The notes beneath the pieces are model-generated. The model saw nothing but the letters and a program-made list of their open reading frames with translations, did no database searches and was not told the DNA's origin. 64,000 bases of DNA from Rhodobacteraceae bacterium NBU2976. GTDB lineage: Bacteria > Pseudomonadota > Alphaproteobacteria > Rhodobacterales > Rhodobacteraceae. Positions within the stretch are counted from its first letter, which is position 1, and each line of letters opens with the position of its first letter. The position numbers and the translations under genes are program-made. Below are positions 8,364 through 15,144 of the stretch, piece by piece. The stretch spans positions 1,240,001-1,304,000 of the forward strand of contig JALPRQ010000001.1 in NCBI GenBank assembly GCA_023630215.1, given 5' to 3'.

Positions 8364-8501
8364 TGTCATATATACTATCATGCATATAGCACTTATCGCA
8401 CTAATTGCATTGTCGAGCATCGCGCCGGATCACCTTGTGATCGTCCAAATAGGAGTAACAATAATGACCAACACATCAACAAGACTTGACAGTGTAAACG
8501 A
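8364..8501 (+). other. Predicted neo-like repeat unit: stop-free frame that becomes endless when concatenated
   Basis: 138 bp, 46 codons. ACGA occurs at 8360-8363 and again at 8498-8501, exactly 138 nt apart, so template jumping would join 8501 to 8364. One plus-strand frame (codons at 8365, 8368 and so on) has no stop in the unit and stays in phase across the junction; the other five frames all meet stops. Translation would start at ATG 8464 after AGGAG (8451-8455). The 46-residue repeat contains MTNTSTRLDSVN, then DVIYTIMHIALIALIALSS, then IAPDHLVIVQIGVTI. On the chromosome the frame ends at TAG 8539-8541. This is inference from sequence plus the DRT2 precedent. Confidence 0.7.
8371..8491 (+). 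promoter_or_regulatory. Split (permuted) promoter assembled only in concatemeric cDNA
   Basis: On the chromosome TATACT (8371-8376) lies 109 bases before TTGACA (8486-8491), the wrong order for a promoter. If 8501 is joined to 8364, TTGACA is followed by exactly 17 bases (8492-8501 plus 8364-8370) and then TATACT. That is the optimal sigma-70 spacing with 6/6 and 5/6 consensus matches. The spacing, the in-phase unit length and the ACGA direct repeat all point independently to the same 138-nt unit. Confidence 0.68.
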
Positions 8502-8579
8502 ACAACTACTCGAACGAGCTTCGAGCATAAGCAAAACGTAGTGGTTTTTCTTGGTGATTCAATAGCGGGAACTAATTTT

Positions 8580-9029
8580 TCACCGCACGCCCGCAAAAAA
8601 CCCCTTCAACAGCGCCGCCGCCTCTTCCTCTCCAATCCCGCCATAGACCTCCGGCTTGTGGTGCGCTTGCGGATGCGAGAACACCCGCGGTCCTTGCTCC
8701 ACTCCACCCGACTTCGGGTCCGCCGCCCCGTAATACACCCGCCCCACCCGGGCCGCTGAAATCGCTGCTGCGCACATCGGGCAGGGTTCCAGCGTTACGT
8801 ATAAATCACACCCCACCAGCCGCTCCGACCCCAGCGCGGCGCAGGCTGCGCGGATCGCCAACATCTCGGCATGGGCGGTTGGGTCGGCCAGTTCCCGCGT
8901 GCGGTTGCCCGCTGCGGCCAACACTCCATCGGGCCCAACGATGACCGCGCCCACAGGCACTTCACCACGTGTCGCGGCCGCCCGTGCCTCGGCCAAGGCT
9001 AGGTCCATATGAGAGCGGAAATCAGTCAT
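8580..9029 (-). CDS. tadA: tRNA-adenosine deaminase (nucleoside deaminase)
   Basis: 149 residues from ATG 9029 (an ATG at 9035 is an alternative). The zinc-dependent deaminase fold is complete: HAEMLAIRAA with the zinc histidine and catalytic glutamate, and PCPMCAAAI with the two zinc cysteines. It converts A34 to inosine in tRNA-Arg(ACG). The C-terminal VFSHPQAHHKPEVYGGIGEEEAAALLK is typical of TadA. The gene overlaps the 3' end of the upstream membrane protein gene by 8 bases. Its stop is directly followed by the RT-associated RNA. Confidence 0.93.
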   Translation of the reverse strand: MTDFRSHMDLALAEARAAATRGEVPVGAVIVGPDGVLAAAGNRTRELADPTAHAEMLAIRAACAALGSERLVGCDLYVTLEPCPMCAAAISAARVGRVYYGAADPKSGGVEQGPRVFSHPQAHHKPEVYGGIGEEEAAALLKGFFAGVR

Positions 9030-9453
9030 CGCCAAGATAGATCCATTCGTACCAAATCTCGATATATTCCACCAACGGCCAGGTCAGGCTGTAGACAATG
9101 ATCGCGTCGGCGGGATCATAGTCGGGATAGTCCGCCCCTGCATAACGGAATGTCCGCTCCAACTCCTGGTCGCGATAGACATAAAGCTCGCGGTCAAACA
9201 GGACCCCTTCGTCCCGCCAAATATCCGTATCCTCATAGACATTCGGAAGGAATTCACCGGGCAGGGTTTCCACCAGATCCTGCCGCGTGACATTCCCGTA
9301 ATCGACCGCTTTCCACGCCAACACCGCAGGGGACAAAACCTGCGCGGCGATCAGGCTGACCGCCACAAGCAACAGCACTCCGATCCAGATCAGGACCTGC
9401 TGAAACCGCGAACGCCCCTGCGCCCCACGTCGAATGACGGTGTTATTGCTCAT
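9022..9453 (-). CDS. Single-pass membrane protein of unknown function
   Basis: 143 residues from ATG 9453, choosing MSNNTVIRRGAQ over a long upstream extension that overlaps the divergent pseudouridine synthase gene. One membrane helix (LIWIGVLLLVAVSLIAAQVL, about 19-38) is followed by an acidic, Tyr-rich extracytoplasmic domain (EYIEIWYEWIYLGDD at the end). Not recognised as a named family. It overlaps tadA, so the two are co-transcribed, but their roles look unrelated. Confidence 0.72.
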   Translation of the reverse strand: MSNNTVIRRGAQGRSRFQQVLIWIGVLLLVAVSLIAAQVLSPAVLAWKAVDYGNVTRQDLVETLPGEFLPNVYEDTDIWRDEGVLFDRELYVYRDQELERTFRYAGADYPDYDPADAIIVYSLTWPLVEYIEIWYEWIYLGDD

Positions 9454-9516
9454 GCCCGCAATCCTCGCTGCACGGGGCCACTTGTGCAAGCGTGATCTGC
9501 GGGTGTAAGGCGGGGT

Positions 9517-10350
9517 ATGGACAAGAAACATGAAGGCGAGCGGATCGCCAAACGGCTGGCCCGGGCGGGCGTTGCCTCGCGGCGCGAGGTGGAGCGGATG
9601 GTCGAGGCCGGGCGCGTCTCGGTCAATGGCAAGCTGATCGACAGCCCGGCCTTGAACGTCACGCCGGGTGACAAGATTTTGGTGGACGGCAAGCCCGTTG
9701 CAGCCGCTGAACCGACACGCCTGTGGCGCTATCACAAGCCGCGGGGGTTAGTGACGTCCGCCTCCGACGAAAAAGGGCGTCAGACGATTTTCGACAAGCT
9801 GCCCGCTGATCTGCCCCGTGTGATGACGGTGGGGCGGCTGGATTTGAATTCCGAAGGGCTGTTGCTGCTGACCAATGATGGCGAGCTGAAACGCCGGTTG
9901 GAACTCCCCTCCACCGGCTGGACGCGCAAATACCGCGTCCGCGCCAACGGCATACCCGATGACGCCACGCTAAAGCCGCTCCGCGATGGGATTACGGTAG
10001 GTGGTGAGAATTTCCAGCCGATGGAGATCACGCTGGATCGTCAGCAGGGCGCGAATGTCTGGATGACCATTTCCTTGCGAGAGGGCAAAAATCGCGAAAT
10101 CCGCCGCGCGCTGGAAGCCGTGGGGCTGAAGGTGAATCGCCTGATCCGCGTGTCATACGGCCCCTTCCAGATCGGCGAGCTGCCCGCCGGTTCTGTCGAA
10201 GAAATTCGCCCCAAGATATTGCGCGATCAATTAGGGATAGAACGCACGCCGGAACCGAAACAAGCCCCCGCCGCCAAACCCCCACGCGCCCGCCAAATTC
10301 GCGCACTGGACCCATCGAAGAGTCTGCGAAAACGGCCAAAGCGGCAATGA
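9517..10350 (+). CDS. rluB: 23S rRNA pseudouridine synthase, RsuA/RluB family
   Basis: 277 residues. An N-terminal S4 RNA-binding domain (about 8-50, IAKRLARAGVASRREVERMV) is followed by a catalytic domain with GRLDLNSEGLLLLTNDG, where the aspartate is the nucleophile, and NREIRRALEAVGLKVNRLIR. It isomerises a uridine in large-subunit rRNA. The C-terminal 35 residues are basic and proline-rich. RluB is the most likely member by length, but RluE/F-type specificity cannot be excluded. Divergent from the membrane protein gene. Confidence 0.85.
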   Translation: MDKKHEGERIAKRLARAGVASRREVERMVEAGRVSVNGKLIDSPALNVTPGDKILVDGKPVAAAEPTRLWRYHKPRGLVTSASDEKGRQTIFDKLPADLPRVMTVGRLDLNSEGLLLLTNDGELKRRLELPSTGWTRKYRVRANGIPDDATLKPLRDGITVGGENFQPMEITLDRQQGANVWMTISLREGKNREIRRALEAVGLKVNRLIRVSYGPFQIGELPAGSVEEIRPKILRDQLGIERTPEPKQAPAAKPPRARQIRALDPSKSLRKRPKRQ

Positions 10351-10437
10351 TCAGTTAACGATAATCTCTCCGACTGGAAACTAGGCGTTCGCCCGATCCC
10401 CATTGACCGCCCACTGCATTCCCCCTACATCCCACCC

Positions 10438-10812
<375 letters not shown>

Positions 10813-10928
10813 ATATTTCAGGATATCACAAACCTCGCACGCGCTCGCACGAACAAATGAGATGACGTGTTTTGGGTCTTTTGGCAGGTGCGCCTAGTCT
10901 CGGCCCGATATTGTCAAAGGAGATACCC

Positions 10929-11564
10929 ATGAACACCCGCAACCTGTTGCTTGCAACAATCCTTTTATCGGGCACATCCATTTCTAGCCCTCTTTGGGCG
11001 CAGACCGAAGATCCAGCACCTGCCGATCCGGTGGTCGAGGACGCCGACATGGTGGAAGAAACGCCCATGGAACAAGCTGAAGAGACCAGCGAAGTCACCC
11101 CAGCCGAACCGAGGGAAGACACCACACCTACGCTCAGCGATCTGGTTGCCACTGACCCGAACCTCGAAATGGTCGAAGGGGAAAATGGCGAAGCTGACGA
11201 AATGGTCATGTTGGCCGATGTTCTTTTCGCTTTCGGCTCCGCTCAGCTTAATGATGCGGCCTTGGAATCGCTGTCCAATGTTGCTGTGATTATCAGCGAA
11301 TATCCCGGCGTTTTGATTGTCGGGCACACAGACTCTGTCGGGTCGGAAAGCGCAAACGAAACACTTGGTCTTTTGCGCGCCGAAGCCGTGCGAACCTATC
11401 TGATTGAAAACAGCGAAATTGATCCCGAGACGATCCGTGTAGATTCTGCGGGAGAGTCGGACCCCAAAGCCCCAAACCTTAACGAAGATGGCAGCGATAA
11501 CCCCGACGGTCGTGCGCTAAACCGCCGTGTCGTGTTCATATTCGATGCCGATGAACAAGAATGA
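10929..11564 (+). CDS. Exported OmpA-domain protein
   Basis: 211 residues from ATG 10929 with AAGGAG nine bases upstream. A signal peptide (MNTRNLLLATILLSGTSISS, cut after LWAQ) is followed by a Pro/Glu/Asp-rich acidic linker of about 50 residues. A C-terminal OmpA-like peptidoglycan-binding domain (about 95-211) carries LADVLFAFGSAQLNDAALE, IVGHTDSVGS and GRALNRRVVFIFD. It probably anchors to peptidoglycan in the periplasm. No beta-barrel precedes it. The upstream in-frame start at 10872 would disrupt the signal peptide. Confidence 0.85.
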   Translation: MNTRNLLLATILLSGTSISSPLWAQTEDPAPADPVVEDADMVEETPMEQAEETSEVTPAEPREDTTPTLSDLVATDPNLEMVEGENGEADEMVMLADVLFAFGSAQLNDAALESLSNVAVIISEYPGVLIVGHTDSVGSESANETLGLLRAEAVRTYLIENSEIDPETIRVDSAGESDPKAPNLNEDGSDNPDGRALNRRVVFIFDADEQE

Positions 11565-11722
11565 CGGTGGGGCAATGTCTCGCTTTGCAATTCCGATTGT
11601 GTGAGAAACAACACAACCTATAGGTGAAACAAATCACAGAGAATCACGCATAACGCTTCTAATGTCCTTCTTAGCCGCTCCGTGGGGGATTGGCCGGAAA
11701 ACAGGGCAATAGGAGACGTAAA

Positions 11723-12145
11723 ATGAGTAAGAATTTCGAAGCAACAGTGAAAGCTCTCGAAGAGATGGCAAAGGACAAGGCGGCGCTAAGCGACATTGGT
11801 AGCCGCCTTGTCAAACAAGTGGCCCGTGCGGTTGCCGAAGAGAAGCGGGGGACGATGATCGAAAACCCCGATCTTGAAGTGGCCATCCGCAAGGGCGAAG
11901 TCGTTCCCGCGCAGCTCAGCGACCGGATCAAGGTCGACGCTGCCGGACGCGCATTGGAAGATGTCACTGCCCAAATTCAGAACCTGGCCATCTGGCTGCG
12001 TGTCTGGGTGCGTATCTGGGTCCGCTTTGGCGGGATCATCTTCCGTGACAGTCCGCTGAACCAGTTCGAAGATTTTGCCGACCGCATCAGGTTCGATGAT
12101 GTTGAGTCCAAGCTTCTGACCCGACTGGGCAAAATCGCCGGATAA
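11723..12145 (+). CDS. Putative radical-SAM substrate protein with three W-x-R motifs
   Basis: 140 residues from ATG 11723 with AGGAG upstream. The long helical, charged leader-like N-terminus begins MSKNFEATVKALEEMAK. Residues 91-102 read WLRVWVRIWVRF: three Trp-x-Arg motifs, each four residues apart, encoded by imperfect 12-nt repeats. A further 38 residues follow. No signal peptide. The radical SAM/SPASM gene lies 50 bases downstream on the same strand. Trp-x-x motifs are the sites of three-residue cyclophane crosslinks in known triceptide RiPPs, which suggests this protein is the substrate. The family is not recognised, and 140 residues is long for a RiPP precursor. Confidence 0.65.
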   Translation: MSKNFEATVKALEEMAKDKAALSDIGSRLVKQVARAVAEEKRGTMIENPDLEVAIRKGEVVPAQLSDRIKVDAAGRALEDVTAQIQNLAIWLRVWVRIWVRFGGIIFRDSPLNQFEDFADRIRFDDVESKLLTRLGKIAG

Positions 12146-12195
12146 TCCTGGCTGGGCGAGGGGCAACTCTCGCCCACAACATATTGGAGGATAAA

Positions 12196-13323
12196 ATGTC
12201 CGGTTCATTGAACTTGATCATGAAAACCACTCGTAAATGCAATCTGCGCTGTTCTTATTGTCATGACTGGCGATCACGGGGGCGACCCATGCCGTTCGAG
12301 GTGCTGGCCAACCTGACCGCAAAGGCGCTGCAACATCCTACGCAAAAGGTCGTTAATTTCATTTGGCATGGCGGCGAACCATTCTTGCTGGGGATCGACT
12401 ATTTTCGCAAGGCGATCAGCCTTCAGGAACATTTCCTGGCACCCGGCAAGTTTGTCATCAATGCGATCCAGACCAACGGCACATTGCTGGACGCTGACTG
12501 GTGCGCCTTCTTGAAGCGTAACAAGTTCACGGTTGGGGTCAGCATCGACGGGCCCGAACATCTGCATAACCTGAATCGATCCTACGCAAATGGCCGAGGC
12601 AGCTATCAGGACATCAAGCAGAAACTGCAATTGTTGCGTGATCATGATGTTCCATTTGGAATTCTGATGGTGCTAAACCAGAACACCCGGTCACTGTCAG
12701 CGCACGAAATATTCGACTTCATCGTTGACGATCTGGGGGTAAACAATTTCAGCTTCCTGCCCGCGGTGCCCGACAACCTGCCCGGCGAAGCCACGGGGGA
12801 AACGACGGCCACCGACTTTTTCCCGATGTCTGAATATAGCGATTTTATGAAAGGGATATTTGATCACTGGATGGAGCGCGATGACGACCGTATTCAGATC
12901 CGCGAGATTGACGGTCTGATGCGGTCGGCCTTGGGGGCCAACCCTCAGGTTTGCACGCTTGCGGGCAATTGTATTGGCGATAATTTCCATGTTGAATCGA
13001 ATGGTGATGTCTATCATTGCGACAAATATGTGGGTCTGCCTGACTATCACTTGGGCAATATCCTGACAGATGATTTTGCCGCCATTATCGGCCATCGCAA
13101 AACAACTGGGCTGATTGCGGACGAACAGAAACGTCTGATGCGTTTGCGCAAATGCCCAAATTTTGCAGTGTGCAATGGGGGATGTCCGCATGATCGGTTC
13201 ATCGCGAAACGCTATGACGGTCAGTTTGACGGAAGTTGTTGCGGACAGTCAGACCTTATCAATCATATCAAGGCGCGATTGACAAAGACCGTCGAAAAAA
13301 GCCGAACCATCGCAGCAGAATAG
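12196..13323 (+). CDS. Radical SAM/SPASM protein maturase
   Basis: 375 residues from ATG 12196 with TTGGAGG seven bases upstream. The radical SAM cluster motif is CNLRCSYC (about 14-21), with the HGGEP block following near 58. The C-terminal SPASM region carries the expected cysteines for two auxiliary Fe-S clusters: CTLAGNC, YHCDKY, CPNFAVCNGGC and a final CCG. The architecture matches anSME-like and RiPP-modifying enzymes. No sulfatase gene is near, and the gene before it encodes the W-x-R protein, so peptide crosslinking is the better guess. Ends before a strong hairpin at 13331. Confidence 0.88.
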   Translation: MSGSLNLIMKTTRKCNLRCSYCHDWRSRGRPMPFEVLANLTAKALQHPTQKVVNFIWHGGEPFLLGIDYFRKAISLQEHFLAPGKFVINAIQTNGTLLDADWCAFLKRNKFTVGVSIDGPEHLHNLNRSYANGRGSYQDIKQKLQLLRDHDVPFGILMVLNQNTRSLSAHEIFDFIVDDLGVNNFSFLPAVPDNLPGEATGETTATDFFPMSEYSDFMKGIFDHWMERDDDRIQIREIDGLMRSALGANPQVCTLAGNCIGDNFHVESNGDVYHCDKYVGLPDYHLGNILTDDFAAIIGHRKTTGLIADEQKRLMRLRKCPNFAVCNGGCPHDRFIAKRYDGQFDGSCCGQSDLINHIKARLTKTVEKSRTIAAE

Positions 13324-13330
13324 TCTTGCA

Positions 13331-13359
13331 CCGTCGCCCCACAATGTGCGGGGCGACGG
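13331..13359. terminator. Hairpin between convergent genes
   Basis: A perfect 10-bp stem CCGTCGCCCC (13331-13340) with GGGGCGACGG (13350-13359) and a 9-base loop, between the radical SAM gene and the convergent PPC-protein gene. No long T-run follows, so it may act as a bidirectional or Rho-assisted terminator. Confidence 0.65.
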
Positions 13360-13368
13360 CGTACGTGT

Positions 13369-14577
13369 TTATTCAGCGGGAACGTAACGCTCGACCACCA
13401 GACGGACGGTGCCTGTTCCGCCACCCGATGCCTCGGTCACACCAACCAAATAGGTGCCGGGGAAGACCTTGGTGGCGATCAGGCTGTCGTAGCCCATCCC
13501 CGAGTCATCATTCCGGGCCAGTTCGCGACCGACATCGTCAAACAGGACCAAATACGGATCGGAATCGCCAACAGCGATCCCTTCCAGGACCAACAGGCCC
13601 GAGGCTTCCACATCAATGCTGAACCAGCTTGTGACCCCTTGCAGCGTGACATCATTGCGCAGACGGGCGCCTAATGGTCCAAGGTCAGTGATCGGATATG
13701 TGCCATCCATGGGCGGCGCCGCCTCGGCACGATCATACATTTCCGCCATGATCGCGGCTTCGTCATAGGCGAAAATATTCACCGTGATCGGCAGGCTGGT
13801 ATCGTTCAGGGCACGCAGACCGACGCAATAGTCACCCGCGTCCAGCGGATAAGAGATATCAATACGCGAATCCAATCCGTCGTAATCATCGTTTTCCATG
13901 ATCAATGTGCCATCAGGTCCGAACAGATACAAAACGGGGTCAGCATCTTCGTTTCGCGCCGATAAGGAAATCGGCATCGCGGTCTCCAGCGTGAAGCGAT
14001 AATAGGGAGCTTCGTCCACCGACCCGGTTACGGTAATTCCATCGGACAACATGGCATCAACTGCACCATCCGCCAGCGCGACGGCCGAGGTCATGGTATC
14101 GCAATAGGGGGAGGACGTATCTGTTGACAGTGGCTCTTGTGATTGCATGCCGACACGAACCTGTCCCTCCAGTGCCGTGCCATCATATCCTGTTGTCACA
14201 ACACAATAGATGCCGGGATCAAGGATCGTTTCGATGCGCGCATTCCCGTTTCCGCCACTGTCATCGTCTTCGGCAATGCGCAGACCGTTTTCGTTGCGAA
14301 GCTCCAGAACGGTATCCCCGTATTCACTGATCGCTTCGATACGGAAACTGTCTGTGCCCTCGACTTCGAACAAGGCGACATGGGATCCGTTGGCGGGAAC
14401 CACAATGTTCAGGTCCACAGGCCCGGTGTCCATAAAGGATATGGCGTTAGAGGAAATCTGATCCCCCGCGATCCATTCCCCATCGACGCCCGAGTTACAG
14501 TCGATTGCCTGTGCATATCCTGAAGCCGGCAGCAAACTGGCAACGACGATGACGCTGTTCCAGAATATTCGTTTCAT
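13369..14577 (-). CDS. Exported protein with three PPC-like (pre-peptidase C-terminal) repeats
   Basis: 402 residues. The signal peptide MKRIFWNSVIVVASLLPASG is cut near YAQA. Three beta-rich modules follow, each with the PPC hallmark of an Asp-rich turn: IAEDDDSGGNGNARIE, IMENDDYDGLDSRIDI and LARNDDSGMGYDSLI, each followed by a GxYxVxV strand (PGIYCVVTTGY, AGDYCVGLRAL, PGTYLVGVTEA). Such domains often sit on secreted proteases as calcium-dependent folding or targeting units, but no protease domain is present here. Probably periplasmic or secreted. Transcribed alone. Confidence 0.8.
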   Translation of the reverse strand: MKRIFWNSVIVVASLLPASGYAQAIDCNSGVDGEWIAGDQISSNAISFMDTGPVDLNIVVPANGSHVALFEVEGTDSFRIEAISEYGDTVLELRNENGLRIAEDDDSGGNGNARIETILDPGIYCVVTTGYDGTALEGQVRVGMQSQEPLSTDTSSPYCDTMTSAVALADGAVDAMLSDGITVTGSVDEAPYYRFTLETAMPISLSARNEDADPVLYLFGPDGTLIMENDDYDGLDSRIDISYPLDAGDYCVGLRALNDTSLPITVNIFAYDEAAIMAEMYDRAEAAPPMDGTYPITDLGPLGARLRNDVTLQGVTSWFSIDVEASGLLVLEGIAVGDSDPYLVLFDDVGRELARNDDSGMGYDSLIATKVFPGTYLVGVTEASGGGTGTVRLVVERYVPAE

Positions 14578-14750
14578 GGTCCATCCCTAAATTTTCTGTT
14601 TCAGATGTCGGCATCCTACCCGTCTGGTTGTGTGCTGACTAGGGGCAATGAATCACCCGAATCCACATGCAAAACGGCATATCCGATGCCCAATAATTGT
14701 AGGCGTGTGTGGTGAAAAGTTTCCTGAAATGGCCCTGTAACGGAAGAATA

Positions 14751-14776
14751 TGGGACTTTTATGGGATCACATGGGC
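14751..14776 (+). promoter_or_regulatory. Triple TGGGN direct repeat, candidate MraZ operator
   Basis: TGGGA (14751-14755), TGGGA (14762-14766) and TGGGC (14772-14776), with centres 11 and 10 bp apart. MraZ proteins bind arrays of TGGGN spaced by one helical turn upstream of their own gene. Further TGGGA boxes on the minus strand end at 14848, 14870 and 14911, the last inside the spacer of the proposed leader promoter. The distance to mraZ (about 370 bp) is long, but it fits a long leader. Confidence 0.5.
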
Positions 14777-14891
14777 CAACAGCCACACCACATCTTGTAG
14801 GCATCCAGGCGCAACCCGCAATATCTGTCTAAATGACTGCAGTTCCCATGGAATCCATAGTTTTTTCCCACAAAGGTGTGCTTAAAAACCA

Positions 14892-14920
14892 TTGATTTCC
14901 ATAATTTCCCATGCTATCCC
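14892..14920 (+). promoter_or_regulatory. Candidate promoter of the mraZ leader
   Basis: TTGATT (14892-14897), a 17-bp spacer, and TATCCC (14915-14920). The -10 match is weak, so an alternative sigma factor or another site is possible. It would start a leader of about 215 nt ahead of mraZ. A minus-strand TGGGA box lies within the spacer. Confidence 0.35.
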
Positions 14921-14926
14921 TTTTCA

Positions 14927-15118
14927 CACGGATGGAGGCGGAACTTCTCCCCAAAAGCGAAACTTGAGCAGGTTTCATACAGGCACCGCATCCTTCCCAA
15001 GGTGAAAGATCCGACGCGCGAGCGAGCAGACACGAAAGTGGCGTAGTCGGGCGACCCTAGACGGGACAGGCGGCGGCTCGTGCAATTAGGCAGGCACGAA
15101 CCGCCGCTCCTGTTTCGG
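14927..15118 (+). ncRNA. Leader RNA upstream of mraZ, UpsM-like sRNA candidate
   Basis: The 567-base gap before mraZ holds no gene. Its last part looks like the UpsM region of Rhodobacter sphaeroides, where an abundant sRNA arises from the extended 5' leader of the dcw operon by partial termination. Here a strong hairpin (15070-15083 with 15094-15107, 13 pairs and one mismatch) is followed by CTCCTGTTTCG, a weak U-rich tail suited to partial termination. The 5' end follows the proposed promoter and is uncertain. Position supports the assignment; sequence homology could not be tested. Confidence 0.5.
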
Positions 15119-15141
15119 GGGCAGGCAAAAAGGAAACAGGA
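15108..15141 (+). promoter_or_regulatory. mraZ: Hairpin covering the mraZ ribosome binding site
   Basis: TCCTGTTTC (15108-15116) pairs perfectly with GAAACAGGA (15133-15141). The second arm contains the AGGA Shine-Dalgarno three bases before the GTG start. It abuts the terminator-like hairpin ending at 15107. Closed, it would hide the ribosome binding site; this suggests control of mraZ translation in addition to transcription attenuation. Confidence 0.55.
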
Positions 15142-15144
15142 AGC

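Larger units (their letters stand above)
8282..8530 (-). ncRNA. Template non-coding RNA of the reverse transcriptase system (boundaries approximate)
   Basis: About 250 nt between tadA and the RT start, read in the RT direction. 5' to 3': a 6-bp hairpin (CTCGAA 8509-8514 with TTCGAG 8520-8525); a closing helix of six pairs including one G-U (8502-8507 with 8352-8357); a 138-nt loop bounded by two UCGU copies (8501-8498 and 8363-8360); and a 3' pseudoknot in which GGGGAAGGT (8288-8296) pairs with 8324-8332 and TTAGTGTTT (8308-8316) pairs with 8344-8352. The order a-b-a'-b' is seen directly. This resembles the upstream ncRNA of DRT2 systems. No clear promoter was found; read-through from tadA is possible. 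Confidence 0.75.

Noticed and set aside
8280-8489. 69-residue plus-strand frame over the RT-associated RNA
   Set aside because: It is closed by TGA at 8487, crosses the pseudoknot arms and is not the frame that stays open when the unit is joined.
8540-8580. Promoter for the template RNA on the minus strand
   Set aside because: TTGAAT and TATGCT were seen but their spacing (27) does not fit; no supported promoter, so none was annotated.
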